A stretch of 64,000 nt of DNA from Agapetus fuscipes (lineage: Eukaryota > Arthropoda > Insecta > Trichoptera > Glossosomatidae), in the NCBI GenBank assembly GCA_951799405.1, contig OX637338.1, positions 4,650,001-4,714,000 on the forward strand, given 5' to 3'. The notes beneath the pieces are model-generated. The model was not told where the DNA came from and searched no databases. It worked only from the letters and a program-made list of their open reading frames with translations. Below, in pieces: positions 22,488 through 32,890 of this stretch. Positions within the stretch are counted from its first letter, which is position 1. Each line of letters begins with the position of its first letter. Both the position numbers and the translations under genes were made by a program.

Positions 22488-23362
22488 GTGACATGTTAGA
22501 ATGGCGCAGTGACAAAACGATACATTACATGACGACACAATGTCATAACAACACATGACAGAACGACATTTGAGAAAACGACTCATGACAGCACATCACA
22601 TGACACAACATCACACTCCCAAAACAGAACATACCTTAAACGGCATGACAAAAAAGTGATATTAGAAAGATGAGAAAATGGAACTCATGCATATTTATTT
22701 CGTACAGTTTATAAAAAATAATTAACGCCTCTGATTATCATTATAAGATTTAAGAAATCCAACTAAGCTGCACATTAAGAGCAACTTAAAGAGTTATCCC
22801 CGAACAAGTCGCATATGGCGTGTGGAAGTAAAATAAATGTTTGCGTTGTTTGTGATGTGTTTTTTTTTCATGTTGTTTTGTCATAGTGATGAACTTTCTG
22901 TGTTGCTTTGTCAAAGTGATGTTTTGTCTGTGTTGTTCAGTCATGGGTCGTTCTGTCTAATCTAATCTAATCTAATCTAAGCTGCAAAGATAAAAATCAT
23001 TTAAGATTTATATTAAATGCATTCCCACAAGCAGACATGTATAATTTCGCGCTAACACATACCGCATGTGGACCTACAATATAAAAATCCAATCTCAAAT
23101 GAACATAAGCTCTGCAACTCTTGCCGTCCTTCCCTGAAACAGGGGTGACATTGGCAAAGTGAACCATTTTTTACAGTATGGGTGGTCAGCCGCATACCAA
23201 CCTATAAGTCAAGGAACAAACATCGCAAATTACATTTTTTAAATCAATAAACAATAATATAAACATGGACACTAAAAAAAAAAAAAAACTAAATCAATCT
23301 GTCCTGTGTCGTTATGTCAGGTGCCGTTATGTCATGCGTCGTTTTGTCACTTTGCGTTCTAC
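22488..23362. mobile_element. P element with SINE-A inside
   Basis: The left arm runs GGGTGACATGTTAGAATGGC then AGTGACAAAACGA and further 15-bp words. The right arm ends GTCGTTTTGTCACTTTGCG...ATGGAACC. The core (about 22700-22850) holds CTAAGCTGCACA...GTTATCCCCGAA...GTCGCATATGGCG, which is the SINE-B 3' end in reverse. The right arm is split by SINE-A at 22958-23214 plus about 80 bp of extra AT-rich sequence. Confidence 0.8.
22958..23214 (-). mobile_element. SINE-A, full length, TTAGA-tail subfamily
   Basis: Five pentamers of TAATC mark the tail on this strand, and the element ends at CCTATAAGTCAAGG. It interrupts the 15-bp word array of the P element, so it inserted after P. Confidence 0.92.
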
Positions 23363-23620
23363 AATGGAACCGTCGTTTTGTACGACACCTTGCCCGTAAG
23401 TAGGCTCATTCACGGGGCCCAGCGCCTTTGTGCCTCGACTGACGGGCCGCCGCTGGTGGATCCATCTATGTCAGGCCCGTGCGTGCCTGCTGCTTCCATG
23501 TACGGACATGCCATCAATGCGCACACCGTGATTTGGAAATTTCCCACAAAGCCTATTGATTTTTTCCAATCACTACACTTTCGCGCGTGAAGAATCGACG
23601 AGACTCTGTCAGAGTTAATT
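23363..23620. other. GC-rich single-copy island
   Basis: It begins at the ATGGAACC end of a P element. It is CpG-containing and shows an 86-residue minus-strand frame and a 94-residue plus-strand frame, neither with motifs. It runs into the satellite array. Confidence 0.3.
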
Positions 23621-25090
23621 AGAATAAAGAGAGAATTGTAGGTGGTTATGTAAGAAATCAAGAAAGCCATGAAAATGCATCATCATCATCATCATCATCA
23701 TCTGAGATGATAATGGTGATTTTTTTACATAGTTTTTTAATTATTAAGAATAAAGAGAGAATTGTAGGTGGTTATGTAAGAAATCAAGAAAGTCATGAAA
23801 ATGCATCATCATCATCATCATCATCATATGACGAGGTCTGAGATGATAATGGTGATTTTTTTGACACAGTTTTTAATTAATAAGAATAAAGAGAGAATTG
23901 TAGGTGGTTATGTAAGAAATCAAGAAAGCCATGAAAATGCATCATCATCATCATCATCATCATCATCTGACGAGGTCTGAGATGATAATGGTGATTTTTT
24001 TTTACATAGTTTTTTAATTATTAAGAATAAAGAGAGAATTGTAGGTGGTTATGTAAGAAATCAAGAAAGTCATGAAAATGCATCATCATCATCATCATCA
24101 TCATCTGACGAGGTCTGAGATGATAATGGTGATTTTTTTACATAGTTTTTTAATTATTAAGAATAAAGAGAGAATTGTAGGTGGTTATGTAAGAAATCAA
24201 GAAAGTCATGAAAATGCATCATCATCATCATCATCATCATCTGACGAGGTCTGAGATGATAATGGTGATTTTTTTGACACAGTTTTTAATTAATAAGAAT
24301 AAAGAGAGAATTGTAGGTGGTTATGTAAGAAATCAAGAAAGTCATGAAAATGCATCATCATCATCATCATCATCATCTGACGAGGTCTGAGATGATAATG
24401 GTGATTTTTTTTTACATAGTTTTTTAATTATTAAGAATAAAGAGAAAATTGTAGGTGGTTATGTAAGAAATCAAGAAAGTCATGAAAATGCATCATCATC
24501 ATCATCATCATCATATGACGAGGTCTGAGATGATAATGGTGATTTTTTTGACACAGTTTTTAATTAATAAGAATAAAGAGAGAATTGTAGGTGGTTATGT
24601 AAGAAATCAAGAAAGTCATGAAAATGCATCATCATCATCATCATCATCATCTGACGAGGTCTGAGATGATAATGGTGATTTTTTTTTACATAGTTTTTTA
24701 ATTATTAAGAATAAAGAGAGAATTGTAGGTGGTTATGTAAGAAATCAAGAAAGCCATGAAAATGCATCATCATCATCATCATCATCATATGACGAGGTCT
24801 GAGATGATAATGGTGATTTTTTTGACACAGTTTTTAATTATTAGAATAAAGAGAGAATTGTAGGTGGTTATGTAAGAAATGAAGAAAGTCATGAAAATGC
24901 ATCATCATCATCATCATCATCATATGACGAGGTCTGAGATGATAATGGTGATTTTTTTTTACATAGTTTTTTAATTATTAAGAATAAAGAGAGAATTGTA
25001 GGTGGTTATGTAAGAAATGAAGAAAGTCGTGACAATGGATCATCGTCATCATCCGACGAGGTTTGACATGATGATGGTGATTTTTTTTAA
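23621..25090 (+). repeat. 136-bp satellite array with CAT tract
   Basis: Eleven head-to-tail units begin at 23621, 23747, 23883, 24024, 24160, 24296, 24434, 24570, 24708, 24843 and 24981. Most are 135-138 bp, and the first is short by about 10. Each unit has AGAATAAAGAGAGAATTG, then GTGGTTATGTAAGAAAT, an ATGAAAATG(CAT)n tract, GACGAGGTCTGAGATGAT and a T-run. Two subtypes occur. One reads ACATAGTTTTTTAATTATT and the other ACACAGTTTTTAATTAAT, and they alternate over units 5-10, which suggests amplification of a 274-bp dimer. The last unit is diverged, as array edges often are. Confidence 0.95.
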
Positions 25091-25096
25091 GCAGAT

Positions 25097-25279
25097 TTTT
25101 GGAGACGAATGAACTTCACCAACCTATTTTGCCTGGCCGGTTGTCTTAATATGGAAGCAGAAGGTTGTTTGCATGCAATGGCAAACCAGGGTGGAAGTAA
25201 TGGTCAAATGGGCCAGACGTGAATCGAACCAAATATGCTAGTCAAGAATAGCGATTTGATCCCTGGGCCATAACGCAGA
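25097..25279 (-). mobile_element. SINE-G copy
   Basis: On the minus strand, GTTATGGCCCAGGGATCAAA opens a leucine-tRNA-like head with GGTTCGATTCAC. The body has CATTTGACCATTAC and the end ACCGGCCAGGCAAAATAGG. It begins almost immediately after the satellite array. Confidence 0.75.
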
Positions 25280-25423
25280 CTATTTTATTTTATTTATTTA
25301 TGTGATGATATAGAACATATTACATTGATTCGATTTTCATGAATTTGTTTTTATGGGAAATCTTTAATATTAACAAAAACTTTTTTTATGATTTAGAGTG
25401 AACAAAATTTTATTCATTTACTA

Positions 25424-25535
25424 GCCCCCTCGGGAGCTGGGAAGCCCCTACTTTAACTGAAGTGGTTGGCGTAAAGCCGGCCCCCTTACCTATAAAAAGA
25501 AAAAGGTTTAACTCGCCGCCACGTTCGTAATTGTT
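25424..25535 (+). mobile_element. SINE-B, central fragment
   Basis: CCCCCTCGGGAGCTGGGAAG, AACTGAAGTGGTTGGCGTAA, GCCGGCCCCCTTACCTATAA and TTTAACTCGCCGCCACG match the SINE-B body. Confidence 0.85.
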
Positions 25536-25875
25536 GATTTTCACTATTTTCACGTAAAAAAATACAAACGTTTTCTCTCCTCTTTTTTTGTTATTTTACA
25601 TTCTTCTCACAGTTTATCTTATTCAAAATTAAATTAAAAAAAAACATTGCTCATTGAGACAAGTAAATCACTATGATTGCACCAATAAAGGAAACAATAC
25701 TGTGAATATTCATGTTTATCATATTGAATTACAAAAACCAGAAAAAACTGCTTTCGAACGGTATTTACAATTACAAAAATACTTTATTTACATTTACAAT
25801 TTGATTGAGTTTTTTTAAACATAATACGTCAATGCAACTTATTTTTCTTGTGAAACTCTCATTTGAGTCATTTAC
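25536..25875. other. AT-rich, nothing recognised
   Basis: It lies between a SINE-B fragment and MITE-M and shows no feature. Confidence 0.3.
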
Positions 25876-26005
25876 AACCAAAATCAGCAATCTAGGATTA
25901 TTTTAAAAATTTGATACAAATATAGAATTACAGGAAATAACTTTCTCATCATTTCTATACATTTATTTTAGTATTTAAAATAAACCTAGATGGCCGTCTT
26001 TGGTT
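25876..26005. mobile_element. MITE-M, second copy
   Basis: AACCAAAATCAGCAATCTAG faces CTAGATGGCCGTCTTTGGTT, and the inverted similarity extends about 35 bp inward. The interior (CTCATCATTTCTATACATTT) resembles 6538-6689, although the outermost bases differ. Confidence 0.65.
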
Positions 26006-26013
26006 GAGTAAGC

Positions 26014-26321
26014 TCATATATTTGTAATCTTGCCATATGTTTCAGTGCACCTTGTGGAGATTACTGCCCTGAAAAGAATTCCTTCCCGATGCGGGCGATT
26101 GTGAAACTCTCCACATAATACACGTCGTAATGTCGACTTGTTATTGCCAACACCTGTACAAATTTGAATAATGTGCAACAATCGCTCTGGGGTATGGGCG
26201 TTCAAAGGAAACAAAACCTTAACAATACCAACATTATGAACCACAATTGAGTCCGTTTGATGATTTGTTTTTTTATTGTGGCATCTCAGGTGAATGTAGT
26301 CTTCATGGAAGTGATGCCTAG
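26014..26321 (-). other. unassigned open frame, possible exon
   Basis: The minus-strand frame is open for about 100 codons, from just after a TAA/AAGCTAG acceptor-like site at 26322 to a TGA at 26014. It includes LNAHTPERLLHIIQICTGVG and HNRPHREGILFRAV. The composition looks protein-like, but frames of this length are expected by chance many times in 64 kb of this composition. No family was recognised. Confidence 0.18.
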
Positions 26322-26365
26322 CTTACATGATTGCAACATCTTTTTTTGATCTGTGATTGCAACAC

Positions 26366-26790
26366 TAAGGCCCGGTATTTTGAAGTATCGTAAAGTTAAC
26401 TGAAATGTAATTTTAGTTAAATCATCATAACATTTCACTCACCGAATATCGCCAGTAAATATTTAGTAACTTTAACTTATGATTTTCAAGATGGCGTCGC
26501 TTCACTGACAGCAGCTGTTCTTTTTTAATGTAAGGATACATCGAAATTGTTGCAAACTGAACATTTTTTGTCTCGTTTTCTAGCTTAATGAAGGTTACGC
26601 ATATGATTTTTGTGAATAGTTGTTTGTTTAAAAGCTTTTGAATTGTATTTTAATTATTTCCAAGATTTGGGGGCGGGGATTCATACTTTGGTAATTTTCG
26701 GTTTTAGTAAATTCGAACTTGAGTATTTTGAATTAAAATTCAAGTAATAGTTAACTAAAATATTACTACACTTCAATATACCGAGCCTAA
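26366..26790. mobile_element. PIF/Harbinger-like non-autonomous element
   Basis: TAA flanks both ends. Inside it the termini are GGCCCGGTATTTTGAAGT and (reverse complement of the right end) GGCTCGGTATATTGAAGT, 16 of 18 identical. Inverted similarity continues with TTTTAGTTAA facing TTAACTAAAA. A trinucleotide TWA duplication with GG(C/G)CC-type termini is typical of the PIF/Harbinger superfamily. The interior has no transposase frame. Confidence 0.8.
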
Positions 26791-26877
26791 ATATTGCATC
26801 AGGAAACAAAGTTGAGAAAGGTTTTGAATTTCCCTTCTTTTCCTAAAAATTCTCCACTTAAAAAGTAAAACTGAATC

Positions 26878-27130
26878 AGTCTGACCGATGGCTCAGTTGG
26901 TAATTTTGCTTGCATTCCATGATGTGAACTCGGGTTCGAATCCCCCCGAAGAAGACAGAAGCGATTTGAAACCCCGAATAAATACCGGCAAGGTGTACTC
27001 AGCCTTCACAAGAAATGAGTACCCACCCCTCCAAAGGCTGGGAAACCTCCACTTCAACTGAAGGGGTTGGCGTAAAGCCGGACCTCTTACCTGTTAAAAT
27101 AAATAGGTTTCACTTGCCACATGCGAACCA
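26878..27130 (+). mobile_element. SINE-B, nearly full length
   Basis: The A box (GATGGCTCAGTTGG) and B box (GGGTTCGAATCCC) are intact. Then come AATACCGGCAAGGTGTACTC, AGCCTTCACAAGAAATGAG, GAAGGGGTTGGCGTAAAGCC and TTTCACTTGCCACATGCGA. The final 60 bases and tail are missing, because repeat E joins at 27131. Confidence 0.9.
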
Positions 27131-27330
27131 ACGAACTAAGAATAAAGATAGTTCTCGAATCCTTGAGAATTGTTACATGCGAGACTTAACTAGAACATCC
27201 GACCAAACACTCGAGTAATCTCGAACAAATTCTTATCCTTACAAGAAACTGACATCTGTTTATTTCTAGAGAGACTTCACAGACCATAATATTAACTCAC
27301 ACAGGCAAACACAACACACAACTTGTTATT
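27131..27330 (+). mobile_element. repeat E, partial
   Basis: GTTCTCGAATCCTTGAGAAT, ACATGCGAGACTTAACTAGA, CAAACACTCGAGTAATCTCG and ACTTCACAGACC match the 3' half of repeat E. Confidence 0.6.
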
Positions 27331-27365
27331 CGTAACAATATCTTTCTAATTTCCAAACAAAATTT

Positions 27366-27440
27366 GTCGGTGTTATGGCCGAGGGGGCCAGAATAGGTTG
27401 GTGAATTGCATTCCTCTTCACAAATCTGCTTTTTTTAAAT
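27366..27440 (+). mobile_element. SINE-G, internally deleted
   Basis: The head TCGGTGTTATGGCCGAGGGG joins directly to the 3' end AATAGGTTGGTGAATTGCAT and CTTCACAAATCTGC. The body is missing. Confidence 0.75.
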
Positions 27441-27681
27441 AAAAAAAATAAAAATAAAAAATCTTCTTGTTTAGTAGACGTATGTGAACGAGGATCGAGC
27501 CAGTTGTTCCATCCGACATAATAATATTGATTCAGCGTGTGTACCAGGACATCGGTGCTTCATCTGTGTGTATTGTATCATCACAAAACACATCTGTACA
27601 CTCATTACCATTGTTATTAAGATCAATAACATATTTTATAGTCAATTTCTTAATCTTCCATTTTTGTTTCTTCTTTATTTA

Positions 27682-27957
27682 TCTGATTTATTTGTTGAGC
27701 GCTGTTTTTGTGTGAATCACCCTCTGCGAGCTTGGTCGTTGCTGTAGAAAGCGTCAATTCTCAAGCAAGGCCCAGTTGCTGTAAGGCTGAATGGACCTTT
27801 AGTAACCGGTCTTTGGTACAGGTATATAATTTTTTCACCCTGCGAAGTGCACATTTGAAAATATAAATGGTATATTTGTTGTGCTCCGCCGGGATTCGAA
27901 CCCGCAACTTTCCATTTACGAGTCAGAAGTGTTAACCACTAGACTTCGGACCGGTAT
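27682..27957 (-). mobile_element. SINE-C, full length
   Basis: On the minus strand it shows CCGGTCCGAAGTCTAGTGGT, GGGTTCGAATCCCGGCGG and CCTTACAGCAACTGGGCC. A small deletion affects the GGTGTGATTCAC segment. The tail (ATT)n is weak. Confidence 0.9.
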
Positions 27958-28089
27958 GAGGTGTATACGGACGGATATGTCTCAATCAAACAATCAACTC
28001 TCAGTCAAACAATCACTTCTGCTTTCAAGGACGTATTTCAGCATCCAAATAAGAATCTAAAAATCTTATAGGGAGACACTTAGATCCAG

Positions 28090-28330
28090 TGAGGCTAACG
28101 AAAGTCGCTCCAGCGGCCTCACAGAGCTACGAGGATGGTGTTTGGCAATCAAGCCTTTCGCGTTGCTGCTCCGATGGCCTGAGATTCGTTGCCTGTGACC
28201 CTTAGGGAGCTAAAGACTGACGATCATGATGATGGATGATTTGTTTCCTGTGGCGCCATTTAATGGTCCAGGGCCATCTCAAGACAGTATTTCGCAGAGG
28301 ACTGAAGACCTATTTCATCAAGCAGTGTTA
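28090..28330 (+). pseudogene. L2/CR1-type ORF2 C-terminal remnant
   Basis: The plus-strand frame reads MVFGNQAFRVAAPMA, then a stop where the family usually has Trp (TGG to TGA), then DSLPVTLRELKTD. After about 60 bp of intervening sequence comes FRRGLKTYFIKQ in another frame. The order FGxxAFxVAAPxxWxxLPxxLR...F...LKTxLF is characteristic of L2/CR1 ORF2 ends. The copy at 43795-44126 shows the same order intact. This is an old decayed insertion. Confidence 0.72.
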
Positions 28331-28952
28331 TTCATAGACCATTTGATCCATATATAGTCATTGTTTTTGTATGGACGGTTTAGCTTAGGCGATGGATAAC
28401 CCATGGATTTGCAATGCGTTTATAGCACCAAAAGACTATTACAAAATACTTTGAAGAGGCTACTCACGAAAAACTGCTACCTATATAAATAAGAAGCATT
28501 ATTTTTATTATTAGTAAGGATTACCGATACGAAAGTACTTACATTTTTTTTTAAAAGAAAGCTTTTCACAAAAAAATAATTGTAATGCAAAATTATGCGT
28601 GTTGATTTATATTTGTTAAATGAATTTAAACATATTCATTGCAAATAAATACATGCGGGATTTCCTTTTGTATCTTCAACCAAATAAACGCTTGAAAGCA
28701 CCAAAGTTCATGGTAAATTTCCTCTATGTAATTTCCATTCTTTGTACACACAATATCGCCAATATGTATTTTTATTGTGCTTGCATAAACCGAAAATTAA
28801 TCTCGCACAACGCCTCCGATGCCGGGTACATGCGCGCGCACAAAGAATGGGGAATGATGGCGCGAAGAATGGAGAATGAAGGGACAAAGAATGGCGAATA
28901 CATAAATGCCAAATATCGTTTCACGCATAGATAATTTCACGCTAGAATTGTC
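28331..28952. other. no gene; GAATGG cluster
   Basis: 28845-28905 repeats a degenerate 16-19 bp word: AAGAATGGGGAATGA, AAGAATGGAGAATGAAG and AAGAATGGCGAAT. ACAAAG occurs twice beside it. It resembles clustered Sox-type and TEAD-type sites but could be a short degenerate tandem repeat. The surrounding DNA is single-copy. Confidence 0.3.
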
Positions 28953-29104
28953 GTGTACCCCAAGCATACAATTATGCGTTTAGAATAAACCTAAACTTGT
29001 ATGGAAACTAAAACAGAACACGAAGTGAACGTTTTAATATCCTTACACTTTTGGTAAAACGCAATGGGTAAGTTAATGTGTATTTTTTTAAACTTAGAGT
29101 ACTG
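28953..29104. mobile_element. MITE-H copy
   Basis: The left end GTGTACCCCAAGCATACAAT faces the degenerate right end AACTTAGAGTACTGC. The interior words (GTATGGAAACTAAAAC, GTTTTAATAT) match the family. Confidence 0.55.
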
Positions 29105-29815
29105 CTAGGGTCCTGCAAATGGCGGTATAATGATATGTTCAACTAGGTTTTAGATGGAAGTTTTAAATTTTGTGAAAAGAAAAAATCTGCCATGCTTTTG
29201 CATCACTCATTCGGATGTTTCCATTATTCTTTTATCCAACTTTTATTCTCCTACATAATACAAATACATAAAGATACTAATTTAAATCTAGTGGATCACA
29301 TGTGAAAGAAGGTTAGTTTGTCCTTTCATGACCGGTCGTATGATGGTTAACTATTGTGACTTGATATCAAAAAGTATTTGATTCGAATCTCCAGAAGTGC
29401 TATTTTGAAGTGAAATTTTGTATGCTTTTGTCAAAACCCGAAATCAAAGATTCTTTAACTGGGTCATACTTGTGGAAGCACTGTTCAGATATTCTACATA
29501 AAATGATAAAAAGAAAGGAGTTTAATAAAAAATATTGTTTTTATAATTTATTAAAAATATTCTTCAATACATTCGTACCTACAATTATTAGTGGGGAAAT
29601 CAGCTCTCAAGTATCAGTATGAGTATGTTAACAAAATGTTTTTTTTTGTTTGTTTTTAATTCTCATCCATTGCTAAAATTCTAAATCTTTTTTCATTTCG
29701 TTAATACGACAACAAAGTGAATTTAAAAAAAAAAACTACTTCATCTTCAGGAATTATACAATTGCAGTTTAAACAGAGTTGCATACGTGAGCCTCATTCA
29801 AATGGGACCCAAGCC
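29105..29815. other. AT-rich, nothing recognised
   Basis: A 70-residue frame at 29410 is Lys/Phe-rich and uninformative. Confidence 0.3.
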
Positions 29816-29961
29816 GTGTACCCTAAATGTAAAACTCAAACGATTTACCGAAAATGTATGAAAATTAAAACGCTCACTAAAAGCGCTGTTTAAGTTTTTT
29901 AGTTATTTTTATTAAACGCTTTTGTTGAGTTTGAATGTGACGTGGTATACTTGGGGTAGAG
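29816..29961. mobile_element. MITE-H copy
   Basis: It runs from GTGTACCCTAAATGTAAAAC to GTATACTTGGGGTAGAG. The internal inverted words AAACGCTCACTAAAAGCGC and GCGCTGTTTAAG agree with the other copies. Confidence 0.7.
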
Positions 29962-30370
29962 AGCAGTGGGATTTTCTGATTTTTCAGTCACGATAACGAT
30001 TTGTCGTGAATGGTCCACCATTGGAGCGGGAGCCTAAGTCCTCTTTTGTCCGTGGCTCTGATCCGTATCGCGGAAAACATATCAAACAATGCGTCCGCTT
30101 AATGTTATAAATAAATAATGCCCCCGTGTAAATATTGAAAAAAAAAACACCACTTACCTAGCGAGTAAAACCGGTAGTTGGTTTGTGCGTACAATTGCGC
30201 GAGTGCAATAAACTTGCACAAAATTCAAAAACATAACAAAATCGAGTATGATTTGACATTCTGTACGGAAATATAATACATTTTCTTACACAATTTGGAA
30301 TAGGTACGTACTCACATCCCAAGTCAGAACACAGTGAGATCGCATCCACAATGAGCATATAGATTTTTAG
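29962..30370. other. nothing recognised
   Basis: Single-copy sequence leading into the 31-bp minisatellite. Confidence 0.3.
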
Positions 30371-30725
30371 ATTGAAAGAAAAGACGGCAGAAGAAAGAAA
30401 AATAATCCAAGTGATCTCTCGTTGAAAGAAAAACAATGCAAGTGATCCATAATCGAAAAGATCTCTCGTTGAAAAAATACAATCCAAGTGATCCATAATC
30501 GAAAGGAAAATAATCCAAGAAATCCTTTGTCGAAAGAAAAACAATCCAAGTTATCTCTCGTCGAAAAAAAAACAATCCAAGTGATCTATCGTTGAAAAAA
30601 TACAATCAATGTGATCTCTTGTCGAATGGAAAACCAACCAAGTGATCTTTAATCAAAAGAAAAACAATCCAACTGATCCTTGGTCGAAATAAAACAATGC
30701 AAATGGTTCCTGTTCGAAAAAAGGT
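30371..30725. repeat. 31-bp degenerate minisatellite
   Basis: About eleven imperfect units are built on AATCCAAGTGATC then TCTCGTTGAAAGAAAAAC. Unit starts fall 31 bp apart at 30404, 30435, 30481 (after a 15-bp partial unit), 30512, 30543 and 30574. The Phe-rich minus-strand frames across it are products of the repeat, not evidence of a protein. Confidence 0.88.
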
Positions 30726-31147
30726 TAAGAGCCCCTACTTTGGACCAATCAATCCAAAATTCCATTTTATTTTTTTAACGCATTATGTACCCAGTATATT
30801 TTTTACCACAAAGATGCGGTTCAAAATCGAGCGTTTTTAATCGATTATTTTTTTTACAAGCGATTGTAAAAAAAATCAAGGGCACTCATGTATAGTATAA
30901 AGCAAAGGTCCCCAGTAAGCCCTCCCCGCCATACTAAATCTGGCGATGTTTATCAGTTTAGTGCGATCGCTCTTGTATGGTGGCGGGCCCTGTTATCGAC
31001 CATACAATGCAGTGTTTGTATGTACTACGTGAATTTTGCCACTCGAATTACCAATAATTAAATTCCATTGAATATATTTTATTCCGTGCACCTACCCTCG
31101 TAAATTTACTTAAATCTATACCACGTGAGATTATTATGATAAGATGT
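30726..31147. other. no gene seen
   Basis: AT-rich, with a GC-richer patch at 30900-31010 that contains an inverted pair, GGCGATGTTTATC and GTGCGATCGC. The role is unknown. Confidence 0.3.
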
Positions 31148-31440
31148 ATAATAATAATAATAAGGGATGATTTATTTGGTGAGCGCTGTTTTTGTGTGAA
31201 TCACACCACAAGAGCACTCTGCAAGCTTAGTCATCGCTACAGAAAGCGCCAATTTTCAAGCAAGACTTAGTTGTGTAAGGATGGATGGACCTTTGATGAC
31301 CGGTGATGGTATTTGGTTAGAGCATACGAATTTTTCAACCCAGCAAAGAGCATTTTGGAAAATATAAATGGAATATTTTTGAACCCACGGCCTTCCATTT
31401 ACGAGTCCGAAACGCTAACCACACACTATTAACCGGTCAT
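31148..31440 (-). mobile_element. SINE-C copy
   Basis: (AAT)n, then GGTGAGCGCTGTTTTTGTG, AAGCGCCAATTTTCAAGCAA, GATGGATGGACCTTTGATG and CCTTCCATTTACGAGTCC are present. The head is degenerate and the GGCGGAGCACAAA segment is partly deleted. Confidence 0.88.
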
Positions 31441-31591
31441 ATTTAGGTACCTACTTTAACATAAATTTAAACAAATGGCACGTTTCTTTTTAAAGAAAAC
31501 ATTATTGCCTGGTCATTTCATTTACTACGTCCTAAAATACCATTAGAGTTTTTTTTTATTGCATATACATTTTTAATACAAATTACAGAGA

Positions 31592-31888
31592 CCAAACCAG
31601 CTTAATTAACAAGCTTGCTTTCGTTCACAGCCAGTAGGTTAGGGTTCGAATCCCATTACTTATGTCAGACATGATTTTCGTCGGCGTTTCTTCAAGACCA
31701 AGTCATAGTTTTTTTTACTCGCAAGGTGTGTTCAGTTTTCACAAGATATAACATATACCTATCTTGACACACAGGTACAGGGAAAACCACATTTCAAGAG
31801 AATTGGTTCGAGTAAGACTGTGAAAATAAATTCGTACATCAAAAAGTTGCATTTACGTGCAGCTTAGTTGCGTTTTTTTCGTCAAAGT
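31592..31888 (+). mobile_element. SINE-B, diverged full copy
   Basis: The B-box region, TTAGGGTTCGAATCCCA, and the 3' end GCAGCTTAGTTGCGTTTTTT are clear. The body between them (CGCAAGGTGTGTTCAGTTTT, CACAAGATATAACATA) is diverged. It is older than 61671-62010. Confidence 0.78.
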
Positions 31889-32294
31889 AAATTAGGAATT
31901 AGGTATTGATGCAATATAATGTATTCAACGCACAATCTCTCCGCCCAAATCTACCGGCCCGTACAAAACAAATTTGTAAACAAAAATTACAAAATATTCA
32001 CCAAACAATCAATTGGGGTACAGATTAAATTAGAGAATGCTTGAATTAGTGCCAGATGGCTATGTGTGCCTATTGTGCCCCCCTCACCGTGTCTCCCCCT
32101 CCCCCCGCTGGTCCACAGTTTGGGGATGTAGCCTTGGTAAATATTGGGGGGGGGGGGGGCTGGAGTGCAATATGCTTTATTTTATACGGTTGATGATGGG
32201 TGAATTATTGAATGTGTTTATACGATGCTTTTTTATTATTCCATTCACCGATCGATACTAACCTTCTCACTTTTCGTGTCCAGAATATTGTTAT
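31889..32294. other. no gene seen
   Basis: It contains a C-rich stretch at 32075-32115 and a run of 15 Gs at about 32145-32159. A 74-residue frame spans them and is likely artefactual. TTGGGGTACAG at 32013-32023 is a lone MITE-H terminus. Confidence 0.35.
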
Positions 32295-32665
32295 GATTGT
32301 ACCGGGTTAAATTGTATAAAAATTGCAGTTATTTATTATATTCTTACACTATTTATTTCAGATACGGTTCACATTCGGTTCGTACACAGAATTGCTTTGA
32401 ACTGTATAGCTCGACGGTTTAAATACTAGTCTCGCTACAGAAAATCTCGAGCTCTATTTATAGGTGAGAATCAAGGTTATTCTCGAAACATTGAGAACTA
32501 GCATATGCGAATTTTCACCAGAACATTCTTCTTAAAATATTCGAGTAAACGCTCACACAATCTCTAACAAATACAATAATTAAGGTACCTACATCTAGAG
32601 ATTTCACAGACTAACACAGATACGAATCACACCAACTCACACAGAAAAAAACACATTCGCATTCT
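32295..32665 (+). mobile_element. repeat E, longest uninterrupted copy
   Basis: Blocks in order are GTACCGGGTTAAATTGTA, TATAGCTCGACGG, CTAGTCTCGCTACAG, GCTCTATTTATAGGTGAG, CACCAGAACATTCTTCTTA and CACACCAACTCACACAG. The TATTTATAGG box is TATA-like. No ORF is present. A solo LTR is possible but not shown. Confidence 0.65.
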
Positions 32666-32890
32666 TTTGGTGAAAATGTGAAAGGAAAAGAGGGCAAAGA
32701 AAGACCGAGAAAATAATGAGTTGATTAGATTGTTAAAATTTGTGATAGGATGGGAAATGTAAAAAAAAATGTAACCCAAAGAAAATGCAGGTGATAGGTA
32801 TGAATAAATTAAGAATGAATAAGTTATGCAAATTAAAGAAACGTAGGCAATTCAACAGAAACTCTGGAAACTCTTAGCGAAATGGTGGCA
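32666..32890 (+). pseudogene. decayed family R-like C-terminus
   Basis: Reading across stops gives ENVKGKEGKERPRK, which parallels ESVKGKRGKGRPRK in the intact copy. The downstream half keeps only scattered matches (CAAAGAAAATGCAGG). Low confidence, because the block is basic and short. Confidence 0.4.

Noticed and set aside
22958..23214. SINE-A as a Helitron
   Set aside because: It has no 5' TC and CTRR-3' pair with a subterminal hairpin, and the tandem TTAGA or TTATAGA tail fits a retroposon better.
23795..24664. His-run proteins starting MKMHHHHHHHH
   Set aside because: They come from the CAT tract in another frame of the satellite. There is no gene context, and each stops within one or two units.
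30158..30605. Phe-rich minus-strand proteins of 93-128 residues
   Set aside because: They are translations of the 31-bp minisatellite in several frames.
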